Source: Tessaracoccus sp. OS52 (GTDB lineage: Bacteria > Actinomycetota > Actinomycetes > Propionibacteriales > Propionibacteriaceae). From it: a stretch of DNA of 64,000 bases. Under the pieces are notes generated by a model. The model did not search any database. It was given only the letters and a program-made list of their open reading frames with translations, and was not told the origin of the DNA. Position 1 is the first letter of the stretch. Each line of letters starts with the position of its first letter. The translations under genes were made by a program, and so were the position numbers. The DNA lies in NCBI RefSeq assembly GCF_020687685.1, contig NZ_JAJEWM010000005.1, positions 157,487 to 221,486 of the forward strand. Direction: 5' to 3'. Below are positions 7,412 to 16,411 of the stretch, piece after piece.

Positions 7412-10400
7412 TCAGGTGTTCGGGGACTCGCCGTCGTAGATGGCCGTCTGGATCAGGCCCTTGAACGATCTTGTGATGAGCGTGCCGCGGCCGGGGGGCA
7501 TCGGTGAGGGCTTGACGTCGGACCAGAGCGCACCCTCGTCCTTGGTGCCGCTCATGATCAGGCCCGGGTTCACGGACTCCTTCATCTTCGTGATCAGCGG
7601 GTCCCCGAAGGCGGCCCGGCCGGCGCCGCCCATGCTGCGGGCCAGGATGATGTGCAGGCCGATGTCACCGGCCTGGTTGACCAGGTCGGCGAAGTGGGCC
7701 ATCGGGTTGCCCGACTGGGTGGCGACCAGTTCGTAGTCGTCGACGATCACGAACATCTCCGAGCCCTTCCACCAGGAGCGGTCGCGAAGCTGCTGCTGCG
7801 TCACGTCCGGCCCGGGCAGCCGGGCGCGCACCGCCTCGGCCGCCTGCTGCAGCATCGGGGCTGCGGCGGAGGCCGACGGGTAGTAACCGATCAGGTGCTC
7901 GGTCTCGATCTCCCCGAGCAGCGAGCGCCGGTAGTCGACGATGATGATCTTGGCTTCCTTCGGCGTGTACCGCCTGGTGATGCCGTGGACGATGGTGCGC
8001 AGCAGGTTGGACTTGCCGCACTCCGGGCCGCCGAAGATGGCCAGGTGCGGGTCCGACATCGGGTCGAGCACCACCGGCGCCAACTCCAGTTCGTCGATGC
8101 CGTAGGGAATGGTGCGGCTGACGCCGTCGTGGCTGATGGCGGGCAGGTCGTCCCGAAGGCTGAGCAGCTCCGGCAGCATCCTGACCTCTGCGGCGCGCGG
8201 GCCCTTCCAGGCGGCGTTGACCGCGGCGATGAAGGCCCGCTGCCCGTCGCTGACGTCCGTGGCGTCCTCCACGCCGTCGATCCGCGGCAGGCCGATCAGC
8301 GTGTGGAGTCCGCCGATGGTGATGCCGCGCCCGGGGCGTCCGGTGGGGATGATGGCCTGGACCTTGCGGTCGATCTCGGAGTCGAAGGGGTCGCCAAGCT
8401 TCAGTTCGATCCTGCTCTGCAGGGCGTCCTTGGTGGCCGCGCGGATCTCCGACAGCTTCGCCGCCGCCACCCAGACGTGGATCCCGAAGCCCAGGCCGCC
8501 GTTGGCGATGGCCTGCACCTGCGGCTCCAGGGCCTCGAACTCGGTCTTCAGCGTGGCCCAGCCGTCGATGACGAGGAAGACATCCGTGGGGAACCGGTCT
8601 GCGGGGATGGAACCCTCCCGGCGTCCGCGGCGGTAGGTGGTCATCGAGTCGATGCCGAGCTCGGCGAACTGCCGTTCCCGCGCGGCCCGCAGCGTCGTGA
8701 TCTCGGCGACGGTGCGGCGCACCCGGTCGACGTCCAGGCGCCCGGTGACCGAGCCGACGTGCGCGAGTTCGCGCATCGACGTGAGACCGCCACCGCCGAA
8801 GTCGAGGCAGTAGAAACCCACCTCCTGCGGTGTGTGCGTCAGCGCCAGACCAGCGATGCCGGCGCGCAGCGCCATCGACTTTCCGGCCTGCGGCCCACCG
8901 GAGACGGCCAGGTTGCCGCCGGAACCGGAGAAGTCGATCCACCAGGGGTCCCGACGCTGCTGCCGCGGCCTGTCGACGAGCCCCACCGGCGCCCGCAGCG
9001 CTCCGTGCACAGCGCGGTTCTCGACGGTCAGCCCGCGACCCTCCAACTCGACCAGCTCGCCCAGGAGCCCATCCATCGTCGGTGGCTCATCGAGAGGCGG
9101 CATCCAGACCCGGTGGGCCGGCCAGCCATGACCCTTGAGTCGCCCGACCGCGATCGACAGCAGCGTCTCGTCCTCGTCGTCCTCGTCATCCGGCCCGACG
9201 GCGCGGGCGGGCGTCGCCGACGTGACAGTCCCCGCCGTCCCGGGGGCGCCCAGGACCTCCTCGGACTCCTGCGCCTTGACCGGAACCACGTAGTCGGCCG
9301 TGAACTCCAGCACCGGCGGCGTCCAGGCCCTGGACTCGAGCGGAATCCCCATGCCCTCGACGCCGGGGGCGCCCTGCTCTGCGGGCGCCGTCGGGCTGCC
9401 GTGCCACGGGCCGGACACATAGGCGGCCTTGAAGCGGGTCATGCCGGTGGTGTCGTACTTCAGGTAGCCGTTGCCCGGCGGGGTCGGGAGCTCGTAGGCG
9501 TCCGGGACCCCGATGACGGTGCGGGACTCCGCCGGGGAGAAGGTGCGCAGCGCGATCCGGTAGGACAGGAAGGTGTCCAGGCCGCGCAGCTTGTTCTCCT
9601 CCAGCCGCTGTGAGGCGAGCAGCTGGTGCACGGCGATGGACCGGCCGACGCGGCCGATCTGCACGAACAGGTCGATGAACTCCGGCCGCGCCGAGAGCAG
9701 CTCGGAGAACTCGTCGACGACGATGAACAGGCTCGGCATCGGGGCCAGGTCCGCGCCGGCCTGCCGCGCCGCCTCGTAGTCCTCGCGGTTCTTGAAGTTG
9801 CCGGCCGCGCGCAGCACCTCCATGCGCCGGTCCAGCTCGCCGCCGATCGCGTCCTGCATGCGGTCGACCAGGCTGAGTTCGCCCTCCAGGTTGGTGATCA
9901 CCGCCGAGACGTGCGGCAGTTGGTCCAGGCCCAGGAACGTCGCGCCGCCCTTGAAGTCGACGAGGATGAAGTTGAGCTGCTCGGTGGAGTGCGTCATGGC
10001 CAGGCCCAGCACGAGCGTGCGCAGGAACTCCGACTTGCCCGAACCGGTGGCGCCGATGCAGATGCCGTGCGGGCCCATGCCGCCCTGCGCGGACTCCTTG
10101 ATGTCCAACTCGACGGGGCGGCCGTCCTCGCCGGTGCCGAACGGGATCCGCAGGTGCTGCCGCAGCGGCCGGGGCCGCCAGGCCTGGCGGGGATCCAGCG
10201 TCAACGGGTCCCCCACCCCGAGCATGGCCGGGTAGTCCTTCGGGGGCTCGAACACGACGGTGGTGGTCTCGCCGTCGACGTCGGGGCGCGCGTCCACGGG
10301 CATCCGGAAGGGCGCCATTGCCCGGGCGAGCATCTCGACGTAGACGGGCGCCACCTGGTCGGGGTGCCCGAAGGGCGTTACCGCGTGGGGCGTCTTGGGC

Positions 10401-11503
10401 AGGCGTCGGTGCAGCTTGACGCTGTCCCCGCGGACCTCGAACACCGCGACCCCGAGCTCCAGACTGCGCGGCAGTTCCTTTTCGCCGGTGACCTCGATGG
10501 TGACGGCCGACGTCGCCGGTGTCGCGTACTGGTGGGCCTCGACCCCGTCGACGCCGTCGGTCACCACGACCATCAGCTTCGGCACCACGTCGGCTGCCTG
10601 GGCCGAGACCGCCATGGTCGAGAGGTCTGCGGCGCTCGTGGCGAACATGCGCAGCGAGCCGACGCCGTCGGTCTCGGTCGGGTGCTGCAGATGGGGCAGC
10701 CATTTCACCCAGGACCAGGCATCCTGGTTGGCCCTGGCCGCGGCCACCATGAGGCTCGCGTCGGTGGGCGCGTGCCAGGTGACCAGCTGCGCGACCATGC
10801 TGAACGCGAGTCGTCGGCAAGCCTCCTCGTCACCCACCAGCCGGATGGCGCGGAATCCCCGCAGGTCGACTGTCAGGGGCACGGACTGCACCATCTGGTG
10901 GGTCCGGATGAACCGTCGCAGGGCGCCGGTGGTGAGCGGCTCCAGGTCGTCGACGGGCTGCGACTCGGGCGCGACGATTCGCTTGGCGGACTGCTGGGTC
11001 CCCACCGACAGCCGAACGGACCCGAAGTCCTCCGCGTCCGGGCGGCGCTCCCACATCCGCACCCCGCCCACGACCGTCCAGAGGCTGTCGGGGTCGGGGT
11101 GTCGGTAGGCGTTGCTGGAGCGCTGCTCAGCCGCCGTCCTGAGGAAGTTGCGGCGGGTCTGGGACAGGTAGCGGAAGTAGTCGCGACGGTTGGCGTCCAG
11201 CTGTGCCGCCTGGTCGTCGTTCTGCCGGCCCATCTGCGACATCATCATGCCCATCATGGACACTGCGTAGAGCCCACCGACGATCCCGGCCAGCGGGCCG
11301 CGGCCACCGCCCATGCCGCCACCCATGAACATCAGGCCCATCGCGAGGCCTCCGGCCACCATCGGAAGCATGCGCAGCACGGTCCCGAACGGTTTGGACG
11401 CCGACGGCGGCGGGATCTCCGGGGGCGACTCGAGCAGGAGCTCCCCGCGCGGCATCGGAGGAGGGGTGACACGCTTCGGCCGGTTGAAAGTGATGAGGCC
11501 CAT
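7412..11503 (-). CDS. eccC: EccC: three-domain FtsK/SpoIIIE ATPase of type VII secretion
   Basis: The motor protein of ESX-type secretion, 1363 residues. The N-terminus MGLITFNRPKR and the PPPMPRGELLLESPP stretch precede two membrane helices rich in Gly and Met (about 45-90). Three ATPase domains follow, with P-loops GATGSGKS (about residue 484), GGPQAGKS (about 868) and GGPECGKS (about 1158). The first has a full Walker B with VDEFSEL; the second and third have VIDGW and VDDYE in its place. Both the EccCa and EccCb parts are fused in one chain. The ATG at 11503 matches the usual family N-terminus. A GGAACC element (minus strand, 11573-11578) is a weak ECF-type -35 candidate. EccB, EccE and WXG100 substrates are not in the window. 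Confidence 0.93.
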   Translation of the reverse strand: MGLITFNRPKRVTPPPMPRGELLLESPPEIPPPSASKPFGTVLRMLPMVAGGLAMGLMFMGGGMGGGRGPLAGIVGGLYAVSMMGMMMSQMGRQNDDQAAQLDANRRDYFRYLSQTRRNFLRTAAEQRSSNAYRHPDPDSLWTVVGGVRMWERRPDAEDFGSVRLSVGTQQSAKRIVAPESQPVDDLEPLTTGALRRFIRTHQMVQSVPLTVDLRGFRAIRLVGDEEACRRLAFSMVAQLVTWHAPTDASLMVAAARANQDAWSWVKWLPHLQHPTETDGVGSLRMFATSAADLSTMAVSAQAADVVPKLMVVVTDGVDGVEAHQYATPATSAVTIEVTGEKELPRSLELGVAVFEVRGDSVKLHRRLPKTPHAVTPFGHPDQVAPVYVEMLARAMAPFRMPVDARPDVDGETTTVVFEPPKDYPAMLGVGDPLTLDPRQAWRPRPLRQHLRIPFGTGEDGRPVELDIKESAQGGMGPHGICIGATGSGKSEFLRTLVLGLAMTHSTEQLNFILVDFKGGATFLGLDQLPHVSAVITNLEGELSLVDRMQDAIGGELDRRMEVLRAAGNFKNREDYEAARQAGADLAPMPSLFIVVDEFSELLSARPEFIDLFVQIGRVGRSIAVHQLLASQRLEENKLRGLDTFLSYRIALRTFSPAESRTVIGVPDAYELPTPPGNGYLKYDTTGMTRFKAAYVSGPWHGSPTAPAEQGAPGVEGMGIPLESRAWTPPVLEFTADYVVPVKAQESEEVLGAPGTAGTVTSATPARAVGPDDEDDEDETLLSIAVGRLKGHGWPAHRVWMPPLDEPPTMDGLLGELVELEGRGLTVENRAVHGALRAPVGLVDRPRQQRRDPWWIDFSGSGGNLAVSGGPQAGKSMALRAGIAGLALTHTPQEVGFYCLDFGGGGLTSMRELAHVGSVTGRLDVDRVRRTVAEITTLRAARERQFAELGIDSMTTYRRGRREGSIPADRFPTDVFLVIDGWATLKTEFEALEPQVQAIANGGLGFGIHVWVAAAKLSEIRAATKDALQSRIELKLGDPFDSEIDRKVQAIIPTGRPGRGITIGGLHTLIGLPRIDGVEDATDVSDGQRAFIAAVNAAWKGPRAAEVRMLPELLSLRDDLPAISHDGVSRTIPYGIDELELAPVVLDPMSDPHLAIFGGPECGKSNLLRTIVHGITRRYTPKEAKIIIVDYRRSLLGEIETEHLIGYYPSASAAAPMLQQAAEAVRARLPGPDVTQQQLRDRSWWKGSEMFVIVDDYELVATQSGNPMAHFADLVNQAGDIGLHIILARSMGGAGRAAFGDPLITKMKESVNPGLIMSGTKDEGALWSDVKPSPMPPGRGTLITRSFKGLIQTAIYDGESPNT

Positions 11504-11674
11504 CGAGCCGTCTGCCCCCTTGTCGAACAAATCTGCCTGGAGAAGTCTCGACAGCGAGACTAACCCACCAGCGGTTCCCGCCCCTCCGAACAGACCAGCC
11601 CTGCTGCGGCGGAAGTCGGTAATCGTTGTAAGCTGACCATCCGAGAGAGCGCGATCTTCAACACGGCAACGGTG

Positions 11675-11704
11675 TTGACATTGGACTCTCGCATTGCTTA
11701 CGAT
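11675..11704 (+). promoter_or_regulatory. Promoter of the sugar ABC importer operon
   Basis: A consensus TTGACA at 11675-11680, an 18-base spacer and TACGAT at 11699-11704. It is the best housekeeping-type promoter in the window and lies inside the 308-base gap between the divergent eccC and the importer. The gap also holds the operator and leader ORF listed separately. Confidence 0.65.
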
Positions 11705-11709
11705 CGCTG

Positions 11710-11723
11710 TCGAAGCGATTCGA
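11710..11723 (+). promoter_or_regulatory. LacI-family operator at the transcription start
   Basis: TCGAAGCGATTCGA is a near-palindrome with the central CG typical of LacI-family sites. It begins six bases after the -10 hexamer, so it would cover the start of transcription. It closely matches the sequence at 17542-17556 in front of the GH31/GH3 operon, with the LacI gene between the two. Confidence 0.6.
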
Positions 11724-11761
11724 TTCCTGCAATGTGGCCGGGAACACGAGGGAGTGGAACT

Positions 11762-11812
11762 ATGAATCAGCAAGACATTTCGGGCGTGGCCGCCGCGGAA
11801 GCCGTCGTCTGA
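11762..11812 (+). CDS. 16-codon leader ORF translationally coupled to the permease
   Basis: ATG-initiated ORF encoding MNQQDISGVAAAEAVV. It has a better ribosome site (GAGGGAG, about 11748-11754) than the permease behind it. Its TGA overlaps the permease ATG (TGATG, 11810-11814). Ribosomes terminating here could restart on the permease gene. No run of a single regulatory amino acid codon is present, so attenuation by charged tRNA is not suggested. It may be a non-conserved artefact; comparison with relatives would decide. Confidence 0.5.
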   Translation: MNQQDISGVAAAEAVV

Positions 11813-12831
11813 TGACGATGACCACGCAGCCGGCGGGCGCCGCTGGCCCCGTCGGGCCGGCGGCCGTCGTGGCCGACGCCGCGGAACGGAAGCTGGACGA
11901 GCCCCGCCCCGGCAACCCCAAGGGTGTCCGTCGTCGGAAGAAGTCCTTCGGGATGTTCCTGTGCATAGTCCCGTTCCTGGTGCTGGTGTTCCTGTTCTCC
12001 TACTTCCCGCTCTACGGCTGGATCTACTCGCTCTACGACTACCGGCCGGCCCTCGGGATCGAGGGCAGCGAGTTCGTCGGCCTCCTGTGGTTCCAGATGC
12101 TCGTCGGCTCACCGACGCAGCTGGCGCAGATCGGTCAGGTGCTCACGAACACGCTCGCGATGAGCTTCCTGGGGATCGCGACGTCGGTCCTGCCCCTGGC
12201 TTTCGCCGTCTTCCTGAACGAGGTGCGCGCCAAGTGGTTCCGCAACATCGTGCAGACGCTGACCACCCTGCCCAACTTCATCTCGTGGGTGCTGGTCTAC
12301 ATGATCGCGTTCTCGCTGTTCACCACCGGCGGCCTGGTCAACACCGTGCTGCTGGACTCCGGCCTCATCACAGTGCCCATGAAGTTCCTCGACACCGACC
12401 AGAACATGTGGCTGCCGATGACCGCCTGGGGCGTGTGGAAGACAGTCGGCTGGGGCGCCATCATCTACCTGGCCTCCATCTCGGGCATCGACCAGTCGAT
12501 GTACGAGTCGGCGCGCATCGACGGCGCGGGCCGCTTCCAGACCATGTGGTACATCACGATCCCGCAACTGATGCCGACTTTCGTGGTGCTGCTGATGCTC
12601 TCCATCGCGAACCTGCTCAACAACGGCATGGAGCAGTACTACGTGTTCCAGAACGCCTTCAACAAGGAGACCATCCAGGTCCTGGACCTCTACGTCTACA
12701 ACATCGGCATCACCGGCAACAGCCTCTCGCTGGCCACCGCCATCTCCATGCTGAAGAGCCTCGTCTCGGTGGCGCTGCTCGTCGTCGTCAACATCGTCGC
12801 GAAGCGCGTTCGCGGCCAGTCGCTCGTCTAG
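11812..12831 (+). CDS. Sugar ABC transporter permease, LplB type
   Basis: 339 residues with six predicted membrane helices after a charged N-terminus (VRRRKKSFG). The EAA loop (YESARIDGAGRFQTMWYITIPQLMPT, about residues 242-267) contacts the ATPase. The sequence type is that of LplB/YteP-like permeases of CUT1 importers for complex oligosaccharides. The ATG at 11812 overlaps the stop of the leader ORF. An in-frame GTG at 11734 has no ribosome site and was not used. The operon continues with a second permease and a binding protein but has no ATPase gene; such systems borrow a shared MsmK/MsiK-type ATPase encoded elsewhere. Confidence 0.9.
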   Translation: MTMTTQPAGAAGPVGPAAVVADAAERKLDEPRPGNPKGVRRRKKSFGMFLCIVPFLVLVFLFSYFPLYGWIYSLYDYRPALGIEGSEFVGLLWFQMLVGSPTQLAQIGQVLTNTLAMSFLGIATSVLPLAFAVFLNEVRAKWFRNIVQTLTTLPNFISWVLVYMIAFSLFTTGGLVNTVLLDSGLITVPMKFLDTDQNMWLPMTAWGVWKTVGWGAIIYLASISGIDQSMYESARIDGAGRFQTMWYITIPQLMPTFVVLLMLSIANLLNNGMEQYYVFQNAFNKETIQVLDLYVYNIGITGNSLSLATAISMLKSLVSVALLVVVNIVAKRVRGQSLV

Positions 12832-12849
12832 GTCGGAAGGTACAACGTC

Positions 12850-13794
12850 ATGGCCAGATCAAGCGCCCCCACCCTCTCACTCCCCCGCGCCCGCGGGGTG
12901 GACAAGCAGAAGGGTGACCTCGGATTCTCGCTGTTCAACTACTCGGTCTTCGTCGTGTTCGCGCTCATCTGCGCCTACCCGTTCTACTACCTGATCATCA
13001 ACTCCATCAGCGCCAACGACCTCGCCGCGCTCGGCCAGGTCAGGTTGTTCCCCAAGGGCCTGCACCTGGAGAACTACGCACAGGTCCTCAACCTCAAAGG
13101 CCTGCCGACGGCCGCCGCGGTCAGCGTCGCCCGCACCGTCATCGGCACGCTGGCGACGGTGCTGGCGTCGGGCTTCCTGGGGTTCATGTTCACCCAGGAA
13201 CGGATGTGGAAGCGGCAGTTCTGGTACCGCGCGGTCATCATCACGATGTACTTCAACGCGGGCCTCATCCCGGTGTTCATCATCATGAAGAACCTCGGCC
13301 TGACCAACAACTTCTGGGTCTACGTGCTGCCCTTCATCGTGCAGCCGTTCAACATCATCCTGGTCAAGACCTACATCGAGTCCATGCCCAGGTCCCTGCA
13401 GGAGGCGGCCGAGGTGGACGGTGCCAACATCCTGCAGATCTTCTTCCGGATCATCCTGCCCAACACCACCCCGATCCTCGCCACCGTCGCCATCTTCTCG
13501 GCGGTCACGCAGTGGAACTCGTTCCAGGACACGTTGCTCTACATCACCGACCAGAGCCTCTACACCCTGCAGTACCAGCTCTACATGTTCATCAACCAGG
13601 CCAGCAGCCTCGCGCAGGCTGCCCAGAACGCCGACGGCAACCTCGGCATGATCGCCAACGCCGCCACCACCCAGACCCCCACGTCCATCCGCATGACCGT
13701 CTCGGTCATCGTCGTGCTCCCCATCATCTTCATCTACCCGCTCTTCCAGAGGTACTTCGTGAAGGGCATCATGCTTGGCGCCGTCAAGGGCTGA
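12850..13794 (+). CDS. Sugar ABC transporter permease, LplC/YtcP type
   Basis: 314 residues, six membrane helices. The EAA loop is EAAEVDGANILQIFFRIILPNTTPI (about residues 180-204). The N-terminal stretch KQKGDLGFSLFNYSVFVVFALICAYPFYYLIINSIS and the extracellular loop between helices 5 and 6 fit the CUT1 second permease. It starts 18 bases after the first permease behind a GGAAGG ribosome site and pairs with it to form the channel. Confidence 0.9.
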   Translation: MARSSAPTLSLPRARGVDKQKGDLGFSLFNYSVFVVFALICAYPFYYLIINSISANDLAALGQVRLFPKGLHLENYAQVLNLKGLPTAAAVSVARTVIGTLATVLASGFLGFMFTQERMWKRQFWYRAVIITMYFNAGLIPVFIIMKNLGLTNNFWVYVLPFIVQPFNIILVKTYIESMPRSLQEAAEVDGANILQIFFRIILPNTTPILATVAIFSAVTQWNSFQDTLLYITDQSLYTLQYQLYMFINQASSLAQAAQNADGNLGMIANAATTQTPTSIRMTVSVIVVLPIIFIYPLFQRYFVKGIMLGAVKG

Positions 13795-13825
13795 CGCTCG
13801 CCACCACCCCCAGAAAGGATCATCA

Positions 13826-15592
13826 ATGAATCTCAAGAAGGTCGCGGCCCGAGCGCTCGTGCCCCTGCTGGGGGTGGCGCTGCTCGGCGCCTGCTCCCCC
13901 GGCACGTCCGAGGAGGAGGCGCCCGATGCGCCCCAGTCCGAATCCGGCGAGTTCCCCGAGTCATGGTCGGAAGAGATCACCATCGACGTCTTCGATGGTC
14001 TCGCCAACTACATGGGAGTCCAGGAGGGCTGGTTCGGGAAGATGGTCAAGGACAAGTTCAACATGAACCTGAACATGATCGCCCCGAACGTCGCCGGCGG
14101 CGGCGACACCCTCTACAACACCCGCGTCTCGGCAGGTGACCTGGGTGACCTGATCATCGTCGACAAGGGTCAGAAGCTCGACGAGCTCATCGAGGGTGGT
14201 CTGGTCATGGACATCTCCGACTACTACCCGTCGATGGACAACGTCGCCAAGTACGACACCTCTGTCCAGCACCTCAACGAGGGCAAGGACGGCATCTACG
14301 CCATCGGCTCCCAGCTGACCGAGCTCCCCCCGACGGAGCCCTCCGAGGGCCTGGAGCCGACGTTCGGCGCCTACCTCCGCTGGGACCTCTACGGCGAGGC
14401 CGGCTACCCCGAGGTGAAGACGCTGGACGACCTGCTGCCGGTCCTCAAGAAGATGCAGGAAGCCAACCCGACGGCCGAGAACGGCGGCAAGGTCTACGGC
14501 CTGTCCCTGTTCAAGGACTGGGACGGCAACATGATGGTCACCGCCAAGCAGCCCGCCACCTTCTACGGCTACGACGAGATGGGCTTCGTGCTGGCCAAGG
14601 CCGACGGCTCCGACTACCAGAGCATCATCGACTCCGATTCCGCCTACATCCGCAGCCTGAAGTTCTACTTCGAGGCCAACCAGCTGGGCCTCGTCGACCC
14701 CGAGTCCACCACCCAGAACTACGACACCCTCTTCTCGAAGATGCAGAACGGTCAGGTCCTGTTCTCCTGGTGGCCGTGGCTCGGCCAGTCCGCCTTCAAC
14801 ACCGAGCAGAACCTGGAAGCGGGCAAGGGCTTCATGATGGTGCCGATCGAGGACCAGGAGATCTTCTCCTACGGCTCCGAGGCCTACGGCGCGAAGCAGG
14901 TCCTGGCGATCGGCTCGCAGGCCGAGGACCCGGAACGGATCGCCGCCTTCATCAACTGGCTGTACTCGGCGGAGGGCATCTACTCCAACAGCAGCCAGAC
15001 CACGGGCGCGGCCGGACCTGAGGGACTCACCTGGGAGATCAACGCCGACGGCTTGCCCGAGCTGACCGAGTTCGGCCGCAAGGCGCTGCTGCAGGGCGGC
15101 GCGGACGTCCCAGCCGAGTGGGGCGGCGGCTCCTACATCGACGGGGCCTCCACCCTCAACGTGAACGCGGTCAACCCCAACAACATCGACCCCGCCACGG
15201 GCGCCCCGTACAACTACACGTTCTGGGACACCTACCAGGAGTCGATCTCCAACCCCGTCATCGAGGACTGGTCCGCGAAGATGGGCGGCGCCACCAACTC
15301 GATGGAGTACCTGCGCGCCAACGACCAGCTGCTCGTCGCACCGGGCGCCAGCTACGCGGCCCCGGCTGACAGCTCCGAGATCGAGACCCTCCGCAACCAG
15401 GCCAAGGCGACGATCGTCGAGTACTCGTGGCGAATGTCCTTCGCCGCCAACGAGGGCGAGTTCGAGTCGCTGCTGAAGGAGATGCAGGACACGGCCAACG
15501 GTCTGGGCTACGACAAGGTCCTCGAGTTCGACATGGCCAACGCCAAGGCGCAGAACGACGCGCGCCTCAAGGTGGCCGAAGAGTTCAAGTGA
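13826..15592 (+). CDS. Extracellular solute-binding lipoprotein for an oligosaccharide
   Basis: 588 residues. A lipoprotein signal peptide ends in LLGAC, after which an acidic linker (EEEAPDAPQSESGEFPES) begins the mature protein. The length and the LplA/YtcQ-like fold signature (large family 1 binding proteins of 500-600 residues) point to a big ligand such as an oligosaccharide. The ATG at 13826 has an AGAAAGGA ribosome site, and an upstream in-frame start lacks one. It is the third gene of the importer operon. The neighbouring alpha-xylosidase and beta-glycosidase suggest xyloglucan fragments as the ligand; that is inference. Confidence 0.9.
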   Translation: MNLKKVAARALVPLLGVALLGACSPGTSEEEAPDAPQSESGEFPESWSEEITIDVFDGLANYMGVQEGWFGKMVKDKFNMNLNMIAPNVAGGGDTLYNTRVSAGDLGDLIIVDKGQKLDELIEGGLVMDISDYYPSMDNVAKYDTSVQHLNEGKDGIYAIGSQLTELPPTEPSEGLEPTFGAYLRWDLYGEAGYPEVKTLDDLLPVLKKMQEANPTAENGGKVYGLSLFKDWDGNMMVTAKQPATFYGYDEMGFVLAKADGSDYQSIIDSDSAYIRSLKFYFEANQLGLVDPESTTQNYDTLFSKMQNGQVLFSWWPWLGQSAFNTEQNLEAGKGFMMVPIEDQEIFSYGSEAYGAKQVLAIGSQAEDPERIAAFINWLYSAEGIYSNSSQTTGAAGPEGLTWEINADGLPELTEFGRKALLQGGADVPAEWGGGSYIDGASTLNVNAVNPNNIDPATGAPYNYTFWDTYQESISNPVIEDWSAKMGGATNSMEYLRANDQLLVAPGASYAAPADSSEIETLRNQAKATIVEYSWRMSFAANEGEFESLLKEMQDTANGLGYDKVLEFDMANAKAQNDARLKVAEEFK

Positions 15593-15614
15593 TCGCGCCG
15601 CTGGTGTGATCCAG

Positions 15615-15644
15615 GAGGGGCCCGGGAGCGATCCCGGGCCCCTC
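15615..15644 (+). terminator. Terminator hairpin of the importer operon
   Basis: A perfect 13-bp stem (GAGGGGCCCGGGA against its complement) closed by a GCGA tetraloop of the GNRA type, 22 bases after the binding-protein stop. Only a weak T-rich tail (GTCGTT) follows, as is common in high-GC bacteria. Confidence 0.8.
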
Positions 15645-15665
15645 GTCGTTCACCATCCCGGCCGC

Positions 15666-15713
15666 TTGAGTGTGGCCGAAACGACGGTCCATCGTCCTTT
15701 TCGCCACACTTAA
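15666..15713. repeat. Intergenic imperfect palindrome, family B copy 3
   Basis: TTGAGTGTGG and CCACACTTAA arms around a diverged centre (ACGACGGTCCATCGTCC). It has the same architecture as the copies at 4860 and 38665 but is the most divergent. It sits between the convergent importer operon and the DUF624 gene. Confidence 0.6.
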
Positions 15714-15771
15714 GGTGGCCGGCGGGCGCCAGCGCAGGCCGGCGGGGCGTCAGGAGAAGGCCGCCGGGGCG

Positions 15772-16401
15772 TCAGGGGGAGTCCGACGGCGCGGCGTCGT
15801 CCTGGTGCCGGCGGAAGACGCGGCGGAACAGGAAGGCCGTTGCATACGAGCCGATGGAGAACCCGATGGTCACCAGGATGAACAGGAAGCTGGGGAAGAT
15901 CACAACGAGCGCCAGCGTGGTGATGGGCAGCAGCAGGATGCCGAGCGTGTGCGCGGGTTCCACGACAGGCAGGAGCAGCGCGTTCTTCAGAGTCTGTCCG
16001 AAGGTGTTGCGGAACGCCGCCACGAGCGCGAGTCCGTAGAGGAGCGAGGCCAGCAGGTAAGCGGCCGCCAGGAAGGCCAGGATCGCGGCGGCGAGCGAGA
16101 CGGGGCTGTCCACCGCCAGCCAGAACACCCCGACCCAGGCCAGCACGAGGACGGCCGCCAGCAGGGCGAGGAAGATACCCGTCGCCGCGAGGAAGTTGCG
16201 CCGCAGGGCGACGAAGTAGTCCTTGATGAGGTAGCCGCGCTCCTCGTCGGCGTAGCGGAGGGTCACCTCGTAGAGGGCACTGGTGGCAGCGCCGATGGTG
16301 ACCAGCGGCACGCAGCACAGCAGATAGATGAGGTTCAGGGCCACGAACGCGAGCAGGGTGGAGACGCCCTGCATGGTCCTGCCGCCGGGATCGACCCTCA
16401 T
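15772..16401 (-). CDS. DUF624 (YesL-like) membrane protein
   Basis: 209 residues with five predicted membrane helices. It opens with a short hydrophilic stretch followed by LLAFVALNLIYLLCCVPLVTIGAATSALYEVTLRYADEERGYLIKDYFVALRRNF, the hallmark of DUF624/YesL proteins. Their biochemical role is not known. They recur next to LplB-type sugar importers, as here, which suggests help in importer assembly or function. The gene starts 10 bases after the LacI gene on the same strand, so the two form an operon. Confidence 0.85.
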   Translation of the reverse strand: MRVDPGGRTMQGVSTLLAFVALNLIYLLCCVPLVTIGAATSALYEVTLRYADEERGYLIKDYFVALRRNFLAATGIFLALLAAVLVLAWVGVFWLAVDSPVSLAAAILAFLAAAYLLASLLYGLALVAAFRNTFGQTLKNALLLPVVEPAHTLGILLLPITTLALVVIFPSFLFILVTIGFSIGSYATAFLFRRVFRRHQDDAAPSDSP

Positions 16402-16411
16402 GCGCGCCGGC

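Noticed and set aside
7652..11563. Long plus-strand open frames opposite eccC
   Set aside because: They have no recognisable domain and mirror the codon pattern of eccC, whose three P-loops are unmistakable.
11734..11811. In-frame GTG extension of the first sugar permease
   Set aside because: No ribosome site and about 23 bases from the predicted transcription start; the added residues are not permease-like. The leader ORF plus ATG at 11812 explains the region better.
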